Shown: positions 26,197 to 35,303 of the stretch, one piece after another | Layout: each line of letters begins with the position of its first letter | Numbering within the stretch: the stretch's first letter is position 1 | Source of the DNA: Caldilineaceae bacterium | GTDB lineage: Bacteria > Chloroflexota > Anaerolineae > Caldilineales > Caldilineaceae | Length of the DNA stretch: 40,342 nt | NCBI GenBank assembly: GCA_019637645.1 | Contig: JAHBVH010000075.1 | Span: 1 to 40,342 of the forward strand | Direction: 5' to 3' | The notes under the pieces: generated by a model | What the model was told of the DNA's origin: nothing | The model's input: only the letters and a program-made list of their open reading frames with translations | The model's database searches: none | Position numbers and translations under genes: made by a program

Positions 26197-28080
26197 ATGC
26201 GAAGATTAACTGGACGTTTTCCAACTTGGGCGCTGTGGCTCTGTACGGCTATTACGTTTTTGGCGGGCGTATTGCTGATATTGGCAATCGTCTTGGGCGT
26301 GCGGGCCGGGCAGCAACAGGTTGAAATTAAACGCCGTCAACAAATTGGGGCCACGCTTCAACTGGCGCTAGCGTATCATGCCCAAGGACAGACCAGCCAA
26401 GCCCAAAGTGCCTACGAAGCGGTTCTCGTGCTTGACCCAACCAACAATGCAGCGCTTGAGGGGTTGAACCAACTGCGCCAGTTTGGCGGGCTCGCTGGCC
26501 CGGTCATCGTGGCGACGCCTGATCCCAACCGTACGAATACAGGGGTTCCCACAGATACCGCGCCGTCGCTAGTGGCGGTGCTCCCAACGGCTGTTCCCTC
26601 GCTGCAACCCTCGCCAACCCCCGCCTTGGCCGAACTAATGACGCAAGCCGAAGCCGCTTATAGCGCGGGGCGCTGGTCAGAAAGTATCGAAAGCCTCTTG
26701 GGCATTCGTCGGCTGGATGCTACCTATGCCACCGCCCGCATTGATGAACTCCTGTTTACGGCATATATCAACCTCGCGACGGAGAAAGACAACCAGAATA
26801 AGCTCGAAGAAGCGTTGGGTCTTTATGATAAAGCATTAGCCCTGCAGCCCAATGCAGCCGAGATCCGGCGCGAGCGCCAGTTGATTGCCCAATATCTGGA
26901 TATTCTTACCTATAGTGGCGCGGACTGGGAACGTTCGGCCACCCTCTTGCGCATGGTCTATGCCCAAGAGCCAGACTACCGCGATGTGAAAACGCGTTTA
27001 CAGCAGGCGCTGGTTGCCTATGGAAAAGAGCAAGGGGCTGACCAAGCTTGGTGTGACGCCGCTGCTCTGTTGACCGAAGCCATTGCCATCGCGGTGACTC
27101 CTGGCGTGATTGCTCAGCGCGATGAATATCAGGCCGTCTGCGATGATCCCGTCTTGGCCGCGGCTTTGGCTGCCACGGCGGCCAATACGACAACGGTGAC
27201 TGGTACAACCGATGCCCTGGTCGATGCCACCGTACCCACCGGGTCAGTCGATACCGGTGCGGCAGGCTCCTTGAGCCGTGGCTCCATTCTCTATTCTGCC
27301 GTCGATGCCACGAGTGGTCGTAGTCGCGTTTTGCAACAACTGGTCAACTCCACTGCGTCGCCAACCCTGGTGCGCGAGGACGCTGCCCAGCCTTCCATGC
27401 GGCAGGATGGGCAGCGCTTGGTCTTCCGTAACATGCGCAACGACATGGCTGGGTTGAGTGCATGGGATCCGGCAACGGATCTTCTGTTGCGCTTTACCAA
27501 CTATGCCGAAGATATGCTGCCCACTTGGGGACCCCAAAGCAATCGGTTGGCCTTTGCCAGTAACCGCGAAGGGGATCGTATTTGGCGCATCTATACAACT
27601 TGGGCCGATGGCAACAGTGATGATGTGATGTTGAGCATTGGCGAAGCGCCCGATTGGCATCCTACCCAAGATGTGATTGCCTTCCGTGGCTGTGACGATA
27701 CAGGCAACCGCTGTGGCATTTGGACCATCGACAGCGCCGGTGGCAATCGGGCACCGCTGACCACCGTCTCGGCGGATAACCGGCCCACGTGGTCGCCTGA
27801 TGGTCGCTATGTGGTCTTCATGAGTGATGGCCGCGATGGCAGCTTTGAGCTCTATCGGGTGGACACCGCCGGGCAGGTACTGCGCCTGACCAATTCCCCG
27901 TCCATCGACGTTTTGCCCGCAGTAAGCCCCGATGGCCGTTGGGTCGCCTTTATCAGCAACCGCGAGGGCAGTTGGAAGCTCTTTGCCGTGCCGATGGGGG
28001 GCGGTGCCACGGTGCCCATTGCGCCCATTCTGGGGAATCTCGACAACTGGCTGAATCACGACATTCAGTGGATTCCCTAG
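26197..28080 (+). CDS. membrane-anchored TPR protein with TolB-like beta-propeller
   Basis: The 627-residue protein has one membrane anchor (about 11-33), TPR-like helices (about 45-85 and 145-215, e.g. ALAYHAQGQTSQAQSAYEAVL and EALGLYDKALALQPN), and a Pro/Thr-rich linker (about 105-140). A C-terminal PD40/TolB-like propeller (about 340-620) shows the repeats PTWSPDGRYVVFMSD and PAVSPDGRWVAFISN. The propeller probably lies outside the membrane. Such proteins are thought to bind other proteins or surface ligands, and no enzyme motif is visible. The ATG at 26197 has only a distant AAGGATAAGAG. The gene follows the DUF5107-like lipoprotein by 119 bases, and a joint envelope role is an inference. 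Confidence 0.75.
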   Translation: MRRLTGRFPTWALWLCTAITFLAGVLLILAIVLGVRAGQQQVEIKRRQQIGATLQLALAYHAQGQTSQAQSAYEAVLVLDPTNNAALEGLNQLRQFGGLAGPVIVATPDPNRTNTGVPTDTAPSLVAVLPTAVPSLQPSPTPALAELMTQAEAAYSAGRWSESIESLLGIRRLDATYATARIDELLFTAYINLATEKDNQNKLEEALGLYDKALALQPNAAEIRRERQLIAQYLDILTYSGADWERSATLLRMVYAQEPDYRDVKTRLQQALVAYGKEQGADQAWCDAAALLTEAIAIAVTPGVIAQRDEYQAVCDDPVLAAALAATAANTTTVTGTTDALVDATVPTGSVDTGAAGSLSRGSILYSAVDATSGRSRVLQQLVNSTASPTLVREDAAQPSMRQDGQRLVFRNMRNDMAGLSAWDPATDLLLRFTNYAEDMLPTWGPQSNRLAFASNREGDRIWRIYTTWADGNSDDVMLSIGEAPDWHPTQDVIAFRGCDDTGNRCGIWTIDSAGGNRAPLTTVSADNRPTWSPDGRYVVFMSDGRDGSFELYRVDTAGQVLRLTNSPSIDVLPAVSPDGRWVAFISNREGSWKLFAVPMGGGATVPIAPILGNLDNWLNHDIQWIP

Positions 28081-28106
28081 CTTTTCTTGGGGCTTCGAAC
28101 GGCTAG

Positions 28107-28127
28107 GCGCCGCCGCCGTTGCGGCGC
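28107..28127 (+). terminator. GC-rich hairpin after the TPR/TolB gene
   Basis: GCGCCGC (28107-28113) pairs with GCGGCGC (28121-28127), or CGCCGC-CGTT-GCGGCG with a tetraloop. It lies 27 bases after the stop. No T-run follows, so termination is only possible. Confidence 0.35.
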
Positions 28128-28172
28128 GTGCAGCAAATCATCTAGCAATATCCCCTTTGGGCCCTAGCCAGT

Positions 28173-28202
28173 TTGACCATTTCTGTCTTTCTAGAGTACA
28201 AT
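28173..28202 (+). promoter_or_regulatory. promoter of the tRNA cluster
   Basis: TTGACC (28173-28178), an 18-base spacer and TACAAT (28197-28202) lie 11 bases before the first tRNA, giving a transcript that starts near 28209. Confidence 0.75.
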
Positions 28203-28212
28203 AGGAGCCACC

Positions 28213-28288
<76 letters not shown>

Positions 28289-28289
28289 G

Positions 28290-28397
28290 ATTAATGATCA
28301 ATAATCAATGGCTAATTGATAATTGTCAATGAAATTTCTCACCCAGTGAAACCTTCATTGACAATTAGTAATTAACCGTTGATTATTCATTATTAAT
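28290..28397. repeat. long inverted repeat filling the tRNA-Pro/tRNA-Gly spacer
   Basis: The 44-base arms at 28290-28333 and 28354-28397 are complementary with about six differences, half of them G-U compatible in RNA, around a 20-base loop. The arms run right up to both tRNAs. The transcript would hold the two tRNAs apart on a long stem. Confidence 0.8.
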
Positions 28398-28468
28398 GCG
28401 GGTGTAGCTTAGGGGTAAAGCCTCGGCCTTCCAAGCCGATCACGCGGGTTCGATTCCCGCCACCCGCT
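28398..28468 (+). tRNA. tRNA-Gly (anticodon TCC)
   Basis: Acceptor stem GCGGGTG/CACCCGC, anticodon stem TCGGC/GCCGA with loop CTTCCAA (anticodon TCC), and T-loop TTCGATT are intact. CCA is not encoded: the discriminator T is followed by CTG, unlike the two flanking tRNAs. Confidence 0.95.
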
Positions 28469-28474
28469 CTGATA

Positions 28475-28581
28475 TGTCACTTGTCCTCAGTCATTGGTCC
28501 TCCACTCCTTGCCTCGCTTGTCAAGTATTTACGTTGTTGCCAACCGCCTATCCAATGACAAGTGACTACTGACAAATGACA
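28475..28581. repeat. imperfect inverted repeat in the tRNA-Gly/tRNA-Met spacer
   Basis: The arm 28475-28497 (starting TGTCACTTGTC) is complementary to 28552-28581 with a seven-base insertion and a few mismatches. The words GTCACTTGTC and AGTCATTGG resemble those of the repeat regions around metK. Confidence 0.6.
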
Positions 28582-28586
28582 ACTTT

Positions 28587-28661
<75 letters not shown>

Positions 28662-28730
28662 CTCTAATTGATCTCTTTGTGGACAAGCATCGGCGCACTT
28701 TGGCGGAGTTTCTGAAGCTGTTAAAGAAAA

Positions 28731-28758
28731 GTCCAGGGAATGTACCCTGGGCTTTTTT
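28731..28758 (+). terminator. intrinsic terminator of the tRNA transcript
   Basis: GTCCAGGG (28731-28738) pairs with CCCTGGGC (28745-28752, one G-U pair) around AATGTA, followed by six T. It ends the tRNA transcript about 70 bases after tRNA-Met. Confidence 0.92.
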
Positions 28759-28789
28759 GTGTTTGCTACGTTTGCTGCTGAATAGGCGC

Positions 28790-29038
28790 CTAGTCGCCAT
28801 CTCCAGGCGCGAGCATGTCGAGCAGTAGGCGGAGCTCAGTCGCTAGCTTCAGCTTTCTGTATGGCTCTCGCTCATTACGTGCAACAAAACTGCCCTCTTC
28901 ATCACGTAGAATCAGCAGCCTAGGCGCAGGCTGACCGGGAAAATCTAGCAGTACTGGCCCTGGCATGGGTATAGGCATTCGGATGGGTGTTTGTAGGTAG
29001 AGCAACATGACCATCAAGAGCGGTGTGAGGTTACGCAT
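28790..29038 (-). CDS. small putative exported protein
   Basis: This 82-residue frame has an N-terminal hydrophobic segment (MRNLTPLLMVMLLYLQ), then a Pro-rich stretch and a charged C-terminal half. The ATG at 29038 is preceded by AAGGAG at about ten bases, which supports translation. I do not recognise the family. It lies downstream of, and on the same strand as, the metal transporter gene, 88 bases after its stop, and may be cotranscribed with it. A chance frame is still possible. Confidence 0.5.
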   Translation of the reverse strand: MRNLTPLLMVMLLYLQTPIRMPIPMPGPVLLDFPGQPAPRLLILRDEEGSFVARNEREPYRKLKLATELRLLLDMLAPGDGD

Positions 29039-29126
29039 AGGGCTAGGGCTCCTTCTGAATCAAATCGTAATTGCCTGGAATGGTAACTTACGTATCTTCG
29101 TTCCAGCCTGTGCTCCCCTCGCTACG

Positions 29127-30050
29127 CTATGAGGTTTCGCCGGTGGTTGGGGTGGCTGGGGGTTCGACGTGGATCAGGACTTTGGAGAAGAGGGGGTTGG
29201 CTTGGCGGATGGCGTCTTGGACGGTATGGGCAATCTGGTGGGCGTGGCGGACGGTGGTGCTGCCATCGACAATGATGTCCAAATCTACGTAATAATCAAA
29301 GCCCATTTTGCGGACATGGCATTTGTGTGTGCCGATAACGCCCTCAATACTTTGGGCTACGGTGCGCACTTGCTTGGCTAGCTTGGGATCGGGCGCAGCG
29401 TCGGTTAACTCGGCCAGGGCCGGGCGCAGCAGGTTAAAGGCGTTAAAGCCGATGATCCACGAGGCAAAGAGCGCCGCCCAATCGTCGGCGCTTTCATAGC
29501 CTTCACCCCCAATGAGGGCGATCGAGATGCCGATAAAGGCCGCGGCTGAGGTAATGGCGTCGCTGCGGTGATGCCACGCATCGCTTTTGACCGCGGTGCT
29601 GCTGGTGGCATCCCCTACTTGGAAAACATAGCGGAACAGGGTCTCTTTGACGAGAATGACCAACACCAGCACGACCAGGGTAAAGGCCGCCGGTGCATGA
29701 TGGGGCGTCCGAATCTCCTTGACACTTTCAATGGCAATGAAGACCGCGGCGGCAAACAAGGCCAAGGATACGGCGACCGCGGCTAGCGGCTCGGCTTTGC
29801 CGTGTCCATAAGGATGGTTTTCATCGGGCGGACGAACCGAAATCTTCAGGCCAGTCCACACAATCAGCGAACTGACTACATCCAACGTTGATTCAACGGC
29901 ATCGGCAATGAGGGCATAGGAATTACCCAATACACCAGCGGTTCCTTTGATGAGCGCGAGCGCGATATTGATGCCGATGCCAACCAGGGTGGAGCGCATC
30001 CCCTGTTGGGCCAAGGACGCGCGTTCATTTTGCACAGAGTTACTGCTCAT
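29127..30050 (-). CDS. cation diffusion facilitator (CDF) family metal efflux protein
   Basis: The 307-residue protein has six predicted membrane helices and a C-terminal cytoplasmic metallochaperone-like domain (about 210-295). Transport-site residues are visible in helix 2 (ALIADAVESTLDVVSS, the DxxxD pair) and helix 5 (DAWHHRSDAITS, the HxxxD pair). The DxxxD form in helix 2 is usual in the iron/manganese-leaning branch, while zinc members often have HxxxD there, so Fe or Mn is a fair guess. Transport is by proton antiport. The frame is open to 30140, and the ATG at 30050 follows GAGAGG at four bases and is preferred. The gene lies downstream of the Asp-box protein gene. Confidence 0.9.
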   Translation of the reverse strand: MSSNSVQNERASLAQQGMRSTLVGIGINIALALIKGTAGVLGNSYALIADAVESTLDVVSSLIVWTGLKISVRPPDENHPYGHGKAEPLAAVAVSLALFAAAVFIAIESVKEIRTPHHAPAAFTLVVLVLVILVKETLFRYVFQVGDATSSTAVKSDAWHHRSDAITSAAAFIGISIALIGGEGYESADDWAALFASWIIGFNAFNLLRPALAELTDAAPDPKLAKQVRTVAQSIEGVIGTHKCHVRKMGFDYYVDLDIIVDGSTTVRHAHQIAHTVQDAIRQANPLFSKVLIHVEPPATPTTGETS

Positions 30051-30243
30051 ACGACCTCTCGCCATTACCATGTACTTGATTTCTGCTGAGAACCTCTCCC
30101 CTTTTTCGCCCGCATCGACCATGCGCTGGCTGAGAGGCAAGGGGAAGTTTGATCATCGCGCCGAAGGGGATTTTAGGCAAATCAATAGAGGAAATGATTG
30201 TTGTGTGGGTGCGCTTGCGCCGAAGACCAGCCTATCTTTTTGC

Positions 30244-31794
30244 TCATTTCAGCGTTGTATAGCGAATCACACAAAGGGTAGGGGCGGTAATATCCGCCTC
30301 TTCTTCCTTGCGTTTACTATCAAGTGGGGCTGCGCCAACGGCACATTGGCTGCCATCTAGCCAAACGACATCCATGCTTTCGCTGTTGGGGGTGGGCGGG
30401 TTGCGGAAGCTGGCATAGAGCTGAATCGGGTTGTTGATGAGTAGGGTCGGATTGCCCCACTTCCCATTCCGCGGCTTGTTCATGTAGAAAATCTGCCCAT
30501 CGGTTGGATCGTCGTTGGGCAGCGAGGAGCATGTTTTGCTTTGGGTCCAAGCCACCCAAAGCCGATCCTGGCTATCTAGCGCAATGCTGGGAAAGAAGAG
30601 GCATTGGCCTGAAGGTGAGGCAATGGTGGTGGCCGCACTGACCCAATTGCCAGCCCCTTTGTTGAGCGTTGGGTTATAGACCCGATAGCGCAGGACTGAA
30701 CGTTTTAGATCGCTGGTCAGCTGTCGCCAAACGATGTGCAAGTTCCCAGCTTTATCACGCGCTATGGAAAGATGGCGTTGGTCAACATTGGCTGCGGCAA
30801 TGGGCTGCCAGGTGGCCCAAGTGTTGCCATTGTCCAGGGAGCGACTCCAATAGACTTGGCTGAGGCCATTGTTGGTCCCATAGGCCACGACATATAGTTG
30901 GCGTTTGTCACCGGCATAGGTGACTGCCAAGGCTGGTCGGCTAAAGTGACCCGCCGTAGTGGGCTGGAGGTTGAGGGGTTTTGTCCACTGGCGGCCAAAA
31001 TCGGTTGAGCGTACAAATTTGATCTTCGCCACTCTGTTGGTCGCGTCGCGGCCTTCCCACACCAGATAGACATTGGAGCCATTGACATAAAGCGTTGGAT
31101 GTTCTTGCCAAAGATTCTCTCCCTGATACCCATCAATAACAAAGGTGGTTACGCAACAGCCATCATTGCTGGGCTGGCCGTCGGTTGTCAGGCGTAGATA
31201 GTGGATCTGCCGCTGATTGCCGGGGTTGGCGCTGTCGTTGCCATACCAAACCACGTGAAGAAAGTTGGCATCCTCTTTTTCGCTGCGCCCGATGGCCAGC
31301 GAAGGGACCCGTTGGGTATAGGGTCCAATGTTTTCGATGGGCTGTTGGTTGTTCAAGATCGTCCAGCTACGGCCCTGGTCGGTCGATTTGGCAATAAAAA
31401 TGCGATATTGCCCGTTAAACTTTTTGCGGTAGGCAATATAGAGGTTGCCAGCCTCATCGCGCACAATCTTGCGACTATCGGAATAGCCCAGTGCTTTGTA
31501 ATCCTCGGTGCTGTCCACTGCCACCATGCTCGCCGCACTGCTAACCGTTGCTACGTCTGGCAGTTGAATTTCTGCATCATCACTCAATGGTTCGGTCACA
31601 GTTACTGTCCGCGTCTCTGAGTTGTTCATAACGGCAGGTAAATAGAGGTGATGTTCCACGGCGGCTGTTCCTTGCTGGTTGGCTGGTGCTGGTGTTTGCG
31701 CAGCCGTAACTACGATCGTCCAAAAGAACCAAAGTATGAGGAAAGCCGGCAACCAAAGTCGCAACTTATAGAAAGCGAGTAAGTGGATCATCAT
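30244..31794 (-). CDS. secreted Asp-box (BNR) repeat protein, sialidase-like propeller
   Basis: The 517-residue protein starts with a signal peptide or anchor (hydrophobic run LPAFLILWFFWTIVV, then TAAQT). A YLPAV segment, frequent after the signal peptide of Chloroflexota surface proteins, and a Thr/Ser/Asp linker follow. The main part is a six-bladed-propeller-like domain with Asp-box motifs STDQGRSW (near 135), STDFGRQW (near 260) and SLDNGNTW (near 318). The Arg triad of true sialidases cannot be confirmed, so the enzymatic label is withheld. The frame is open to 31935, and the ATG at 31794 (or the next at 31791) fits the signal peptide. The ribosome binding site is weak. Confidence 0.75.
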   Translation of the reverse strand: MMIHLLAFYKLRLWLPAFLILWFFWTIVVTAAQTPAPANQQGTAAVEHHLYLPAVMNNSETRTVTVTEPLSDDAEIQLPDVATVSSAASMVAVDSTEDYKALGYSDSRKIVRDEAGNLYIAYRKKFNGQYRIFIAKSTDQGRSWTILNNQQPIENIGPYTQRVPSLAIGRSEKEDANFLHVVWYGNDSANPGNQRQIHYLRLTTDGQPSNDGCCVTTFVIDGYQGENLWQEHPTLYVNGSNVYLVWEGRDATNRVAKIKFVRSTDFGRQWTKPLNLQPTTAGHFSRPALAVTYAGDKRQLYVVAYGTNNGLSQVYWSRSLDNGNTWATWQPIAAANVDQRHLSIARDKAGNLHIVWRQLTSDLKRSVLRYRVYNPTLNKGAGNWVSAATTIASPSGQCLFFPSIALDSQDRLWVAWTQSKTCSSLPNDDPTDGQIFYMNKPRNGKWGNPTLLINNPIQLYASFRNPPTPNSESMDVVWLDGSQCAVGAAPLDSKRKEEEADITAPTLCVIRYTTLK

Positions 31795-32041
31795 CAGTGA
31801 TTTTCTTTTGCAATTCGTGGCGTAATGGTGGCGGCAATCGGGATAGAAGTGAAGAAAACAATCGAGCAGCGGTGCTACTTGTTTTGTAAAACGCAAGCTT
31901 GGTGGCTTAACTGGCGCTATGCGCACGATAAGCAACGCTGATTATAGCAAAACTGGCCTGGACTTCAAGACGGCTAGCATACGATTGAAGGGTGTGATTG
32001 CGTCAATTGACTTGCGTGAGGTGGCCTGGAATGTGCATACT

Positions 32042-32078
32042 GTTAGAAAGGGGGGGCCACAACCCCCCCCTTTCTAAC
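32042..32078. repeat. 15-bp perfect hairpin with a G/C run
   Basis: GTTAGAAAGGGGGGG (32042-32056) pairs perfectly with 32064-32078 around a 7-base loop. It lies just after the stop of the sugar dehydrogenase gene on the minus strand. It probably ends that transcript or blocks exonucleases, but it lacks a T-run. Confidence 0.75.
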
Positions 32079-32124
32079 GCTAACCTAGGCGGACGGCTGG
32101 TGAAGCTGGCGCGTCTCGCGCGGT

Positions 32125-33396
32125 CTATTCTGCGACCAAAACGCGCCGTAACTCGCCACGGGCCAGGTCGGTGATATAGAGTTCCCCGGCCTCATCTTCG
32201 CCAAACGAACTGATGGAATTGTCACTATCCAATAGTTCGGCAGTTTGCCACTGGCCGTTACTGCCAAACCAGGTGGCCCATAGGGTACCGCTACAGTAAT
32301 CACCAAAGAGATAAACTCCTTGGATCGCCGAGAAGGCAGCGCCACGGTAGACATAGCCCCCTGTGACTGAGCAGTGTCCCCGGTGGTCATATTCGGTCAC
32401 GGGCAAGAGGAGCCCACTTTGGTCACAACGGTTGCTGTTGTAGCAGTGGCTCGCTTCCATGATCGGCCAGCCATAGTTGAGCCCGGTGTGACTGCCGGCG
32501 GGGGTATAATGAATTTCTTCCCATTGGTTTTGGCCCACATCCCCAATCCAAAGATCGCCCGTCACCCGGTCAAAGCTATAGCGCCAGGGGTTGCGCAGAC
32601 CCATGGCCCAGATTTCATCGCGCACGTCGTTCCCTTGCCAATCCGCTGTGACCCAAGGATTATCTGCTGGAATGGTATAGGGCTGGGCTGGATCGCTCAA
32701 CACGTCGAGCCGTAGCATTTTGCCCAACAAGCTATCTGGGTTCTGGCCATTGCCATAACGGTCACCACTGCCACCGCCGTCGCCTGTACCGATGTAGAGA
32801 TACCCATCGGTGCCAAAGGCTAGCATGCCGCCATTGTGGTTGGCGGCTGGCTGTTCGAGTTGCAGAACGATAAATTCGCTCGCCGGGTCCGCTTGGTCGG
32901 CATTGGCGGGCGCAGCAGTGTAGCGGGCCACGACTGTGTCGCCGTTGCTATCCGTATAGTTGACAAAGAAAAAGCCATTGTCGGGGTAAGTCGGGGCAAA
33001 AGCCAAGCCCAGCAGCCCTTGTTCACCCCCACTGCTTCGGATGCGGTCGGTGATATCTAAAAAGGGACGTTCGCTGAGGATGCCGTCCCTGACGATGCGA
33101 ATCGTCCCTGCTTTTTCCACCACAAAGAGCCGCATGCTGCCATCACCAGCATGCGTCACAAAGAGCGGTGCACTGAGTTCCTCGACAACTGTCTCTAGCG
33201 TAATCGTTATCCCTTCTGGTTGGAAGGAAGTGGTCGCACTGGCGGTTGGGGCAGGTATGGCCGCTGTCGTTGGCTCGGCTGTAACCTGCGCCGTCGGCAC
33301 GCGGATCGCACCATCACAAGCCATGAGCAGCAACAGGACGCCGCTGAGCCAAACGCCGACACGCCAATGAATGGCCGACCATGGTGGTTGCCTCAT
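32125..33396 (-). CDS. PQQ-dependent sugar dehydrogenase-like lipoprotein (glucose/sorbosone dehydrogenase family)
   Basis: The 423-residue protein has a lipoprotein signal (VLLLLMAC, lipid-modified Cys27) and a Thr/Ala/Pro-rich linker to about residue 60. A soluble-glucose-dehydrogenase/Hhip-type six-bladed propeller follows, with GLLGLAFAPTYPDNGFFFVNYTDSNGD, NHNGGMLAFGTDGYLYIGTGDGGGSGD, MGLRNPWRYSFD and GDLWIGDVGQNQWEEIHY. The family oxidises aldose sugars with PQQ and Ca, although many members have no proven activity. It should lie outside the cell membrane. The ATG follows AAAGGAG at six bases. No PQQ synthesis gene is in the window. Confidence 0.88.
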   Translation of the reverse strand: MRQPPWSAIHWRVGVWLSGVLLLLMACDGAIRVPTAQVTAEPTTAAIPAPTASATTSFQPEGITITLETVVEELSAPLFVTHAGDGSMRLFVVEKAGTIRIVRDGILSERPFLDITDRIRSSGGEQGLLGLAFAPTYPDNGFFFVNYTDSNGDTVVARYTAAPANADQADPASEFIVLQLEQPAANHNGGMLAFGTDGYLYIGTGDGGGSGDRYGNGQNPDSLLGKMLRLDVLSDPAQPYTIPADNPWVTADWQGNDVRDEIWAMGLRNPWRYSFDRVTGDLWIGDVGQNQWEEIHYTPAGSHTGLNYGWPIMEASHCYNSNRCDQSGLLLPVTEYDHRGHCSVTGGYVYRGAAFSAIQGVYLFGDYCSGTLWATWFGSNGQWQTAELLDSDNSISSFGEDEAGELYITDLARGELRRVLVAE

Positions 33397-33720
33397 GATC
33401 TCTCCTTTTCTCTCTTTTCTTCATCAGGAATGAAGAAATTACTAATAAAGCATATTGTATAAAAGATCTACACCGCACTCTGCGGGAAAGCTCCCAGTTG
33501 GGTGAGATCGCTTAGGGAGAGGCGATTAGCGCATACGCGTCGCTACCCCTGCCCTAACTCCTGCAACTCCTAGGTGTTATCATTTGCCAATCACGTCCAT
33601 ATCGTACATAATTTTCGGCAGCTTGCCCATGCTGAAGAGAAGGGCAAGCCCGCGCGGCGTCTTAGTTGCGCCATTTATTTTGTCTATTCCACTTGTGATC
33701 AGATTGTAGCAGATCGAGTT
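33397..33720. other. intergenic region between divergent sugar dehydrogenase and gatB genes
   Basis: No gene is seen. It holds a 6-bp hairpin CTTCAT-CAGGA-ATGAAG near 33419-33435, and AT-rich TTGTATAAAAG near 33455-33465 that could carry promoters in either direction. No T-box or other known leader was recognised. Confidence 0.4.
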
Positions 33721-35232
33721 ATGGCCCTTACACAAACCAGTTCCACGCCGTTGGACACCCGTACCTATGAACTTGTGGTTGGCATGGAAGTACATGCCCA
33801 GGTCTTGTCGCGCTCAAAAATGTTCTGTGGCTGTGCCACTGACTATGCGGGCGCGCCACCGAATACCCGTGTCTGCCCCGTTTGCTTGGGGATGCCGGGG
33901 GTCTTGCCGGTGATCAATCAAGTGGCTGTGGAAGCAACCATCAAGAGCGGTCTGGCCCTGAATTGTGAGATTGCCGAACTTGCCATCTTTGCGCGCAAAA
34001 ACTATAACTATCCCGATCTGCCCAAGGGCTATCAGATCACCCAATATGAGTTTCCACAATGCAACAATGGGTGGCTGGATGTTGAGCGGGAAGATGGCTC
34101 GACTAAACGCATTGGTATCCGGCGGGTCCACCTCGAAGAGGACACGGGGCGTTCTGTTCATGAAGGCTACTACTCGCTGATCGATCTCAATCGCGCGGGC
34201 GCACCGTTGATGGAAATTGTCACCGAGGCCGATATTCATAGCGCCGAGGAAGCCTATGCCTACCTGACCAAGTTGCGGGCGATTTTGCGCTATCTTGGGG
34301 TAAACAGTGGCGACATGGAAAAAGGCGCGCTGCGCTGCGAACCCAATATCAGTGTCCGTACCCTAGAGCAGAAAGCGCGCGGCGAATATGGCACTAAAGT
34401 CGAGGTCAAAAACCTCAACAGCTTGCGGGCCGTGCGCAGTGCCATCGCCTATGAAATGACACGCCAGATCGGCGTTCTCGAAAGTGGCGGCGTTGTCGAA
34501 CAAGTCAACATGGGCTGGGATGAGGCGCGTCAATGCACGGTGCTGCAGCGGAGCAAAGAGAGCGCCCACGATTATCGCTACTTCCCCGAGCCGGATCTCC
34601 CCCCAGTTCAGGTGAGTCGTGCTTGGGTCGCGCGCCTAGCCGCTGAATTGCCCGAACTGCCCACCACAAAGCGGGATCGCTATGAACAAGCGTGGGGTCT
34701 ACGGCGGATTGAAGCGGAGATTCTGACCAGCGAAAGCTTGGTAGCCGCTTTCTTTGAACAGTTAGTTGCCGAGTATGGTAGCGAAGCGGGGAAAGCCCAG
34801 CGGGCGGCAACTTGGCTCACGGGTGAACTCTTCCGCCTCCTCTATGCCGATGGTGATGGGCAGGATCTGCGCCAGATTGCCGAGATTAAAATTCAACCAG
34901 CCCAACTCGCCGCGCTCTTGCGTTTGGTCGACCAAAAGGTTGTCAACCCGAACACCGGCAAACGGGTCTTGGAACTTATGTACGCCACTGGCGACGACCC
35001 CCAAGCGATTGTGGAGCGCGAAGGGCTTGCCATGGTCAGCGACACGAGCGTGATCGACGAGGCCATTAACGAAATTTTTGTGGCTAATGCCGCGGCATTA
35101 GAACGGTATCGCGGTGGGGAAGAGAAGCTCTTTGGCTTCTTTATGGGGCAGGTCATGCGTGCCACCAAGGGCAAAGCAGACCCCAATGCCGCACGCGAGC
35201 GCTTACAAGAACTCATCCAAGCGAACAGTTAG
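33721..35232 (+). CDS. gatB: Asp-tRNA(Asn)/Glu-tRNA(Gln) amidotransferase subunit B
   Basis: GatB is the kinase-like subunit of the GatCAB complex that turns Glu-tRNA(Gln) and Asp-tRNA(Asn) into the amide forms. The 503-residue protein shows [19 protein letters not shown] near the start, [19 protein letters not shown], and [19 protein letters not shown]. The catalytic [12 protein letters not shown] region follows, with a C-terminal helical/YqeY tRNA-binding domain (about 350-500). The frame is open to 33574, and the ATG at 33721 is chosen as the family start, although its ribosome binding site is weak (TCGAG). gatA and gatC are not in the window, so the operon is split. A large palindromic terminator follows. 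Confidence 0.96.
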   Translation: MALTQTSSTPLDTRTYELVVGMEVHAQVLSRSKMFCGCATDYAGAPPNTRVCPVCLGMPGVLPVINQVAVEATIKSGLALNCEIAELAIFARKNYNYPDLPKGYQITQYEFPQCNNGWLDVEREDGSTKRIGIRRVHLEEDTGRSVHEGYYSLIDLNRAGAPLMEIVTEADIHSAEEAYAYLTKLRAILRYLGVNSGDMEKGALRCEPNISVRTLEQKARGEYGTKVEVKNLNSLRAVRSAIAYEMTRQIGVLESGGVVEQVNMGWDEARQCTVLQRSKESAHDYRYFPEPDLPPVQVSRAWVARLAAELPELPTTKRDRYEQAWGLRRIEAEILTSESLVAAFFEQLVAEYGSEAGKAQRAATWLTGELFRLLYADGDGQDLRQIAEIKIQPAQLAALLRLVDQKVVNPNTGKRVLELMYATGDDPQAIVEREGLAMVSDTSVIDEAINEIFVANAAALERYRGGEEKLFGFFMGQVMRATKGKADPNAARERLQELIQANS

Positions 35233-35249
35233 TGGGTGGGGTGGACTAG

Positions 35250-35303
35250 GCTAAAACAAAAGAGCGGTCAGGGTTGCAACCCTGACCGCTCTTTTGTTTT
35301 AGC
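35250..35303. terminator. 54-bp perfect palindrome, bidirectional terminator
   Basis: The sequence from 35250 to 35303 is a perfect palindrome, centred between 35276 and 35277, with 27-bp arms ending in a CTCTTTTGTTTTAG-type T-rich flank on each strand. It begins 17 bases after the gatB stop and touches the dnaJ stop codon, so it can end both convergent transcripts. Confidence 0.93.

Noticed and set aside
33419..33428. CTTCATCAGG shared with the RNA candidate at 17454
   Set aside because: A single 10-base match could be chance in 40 kb, and the surroundings differ.
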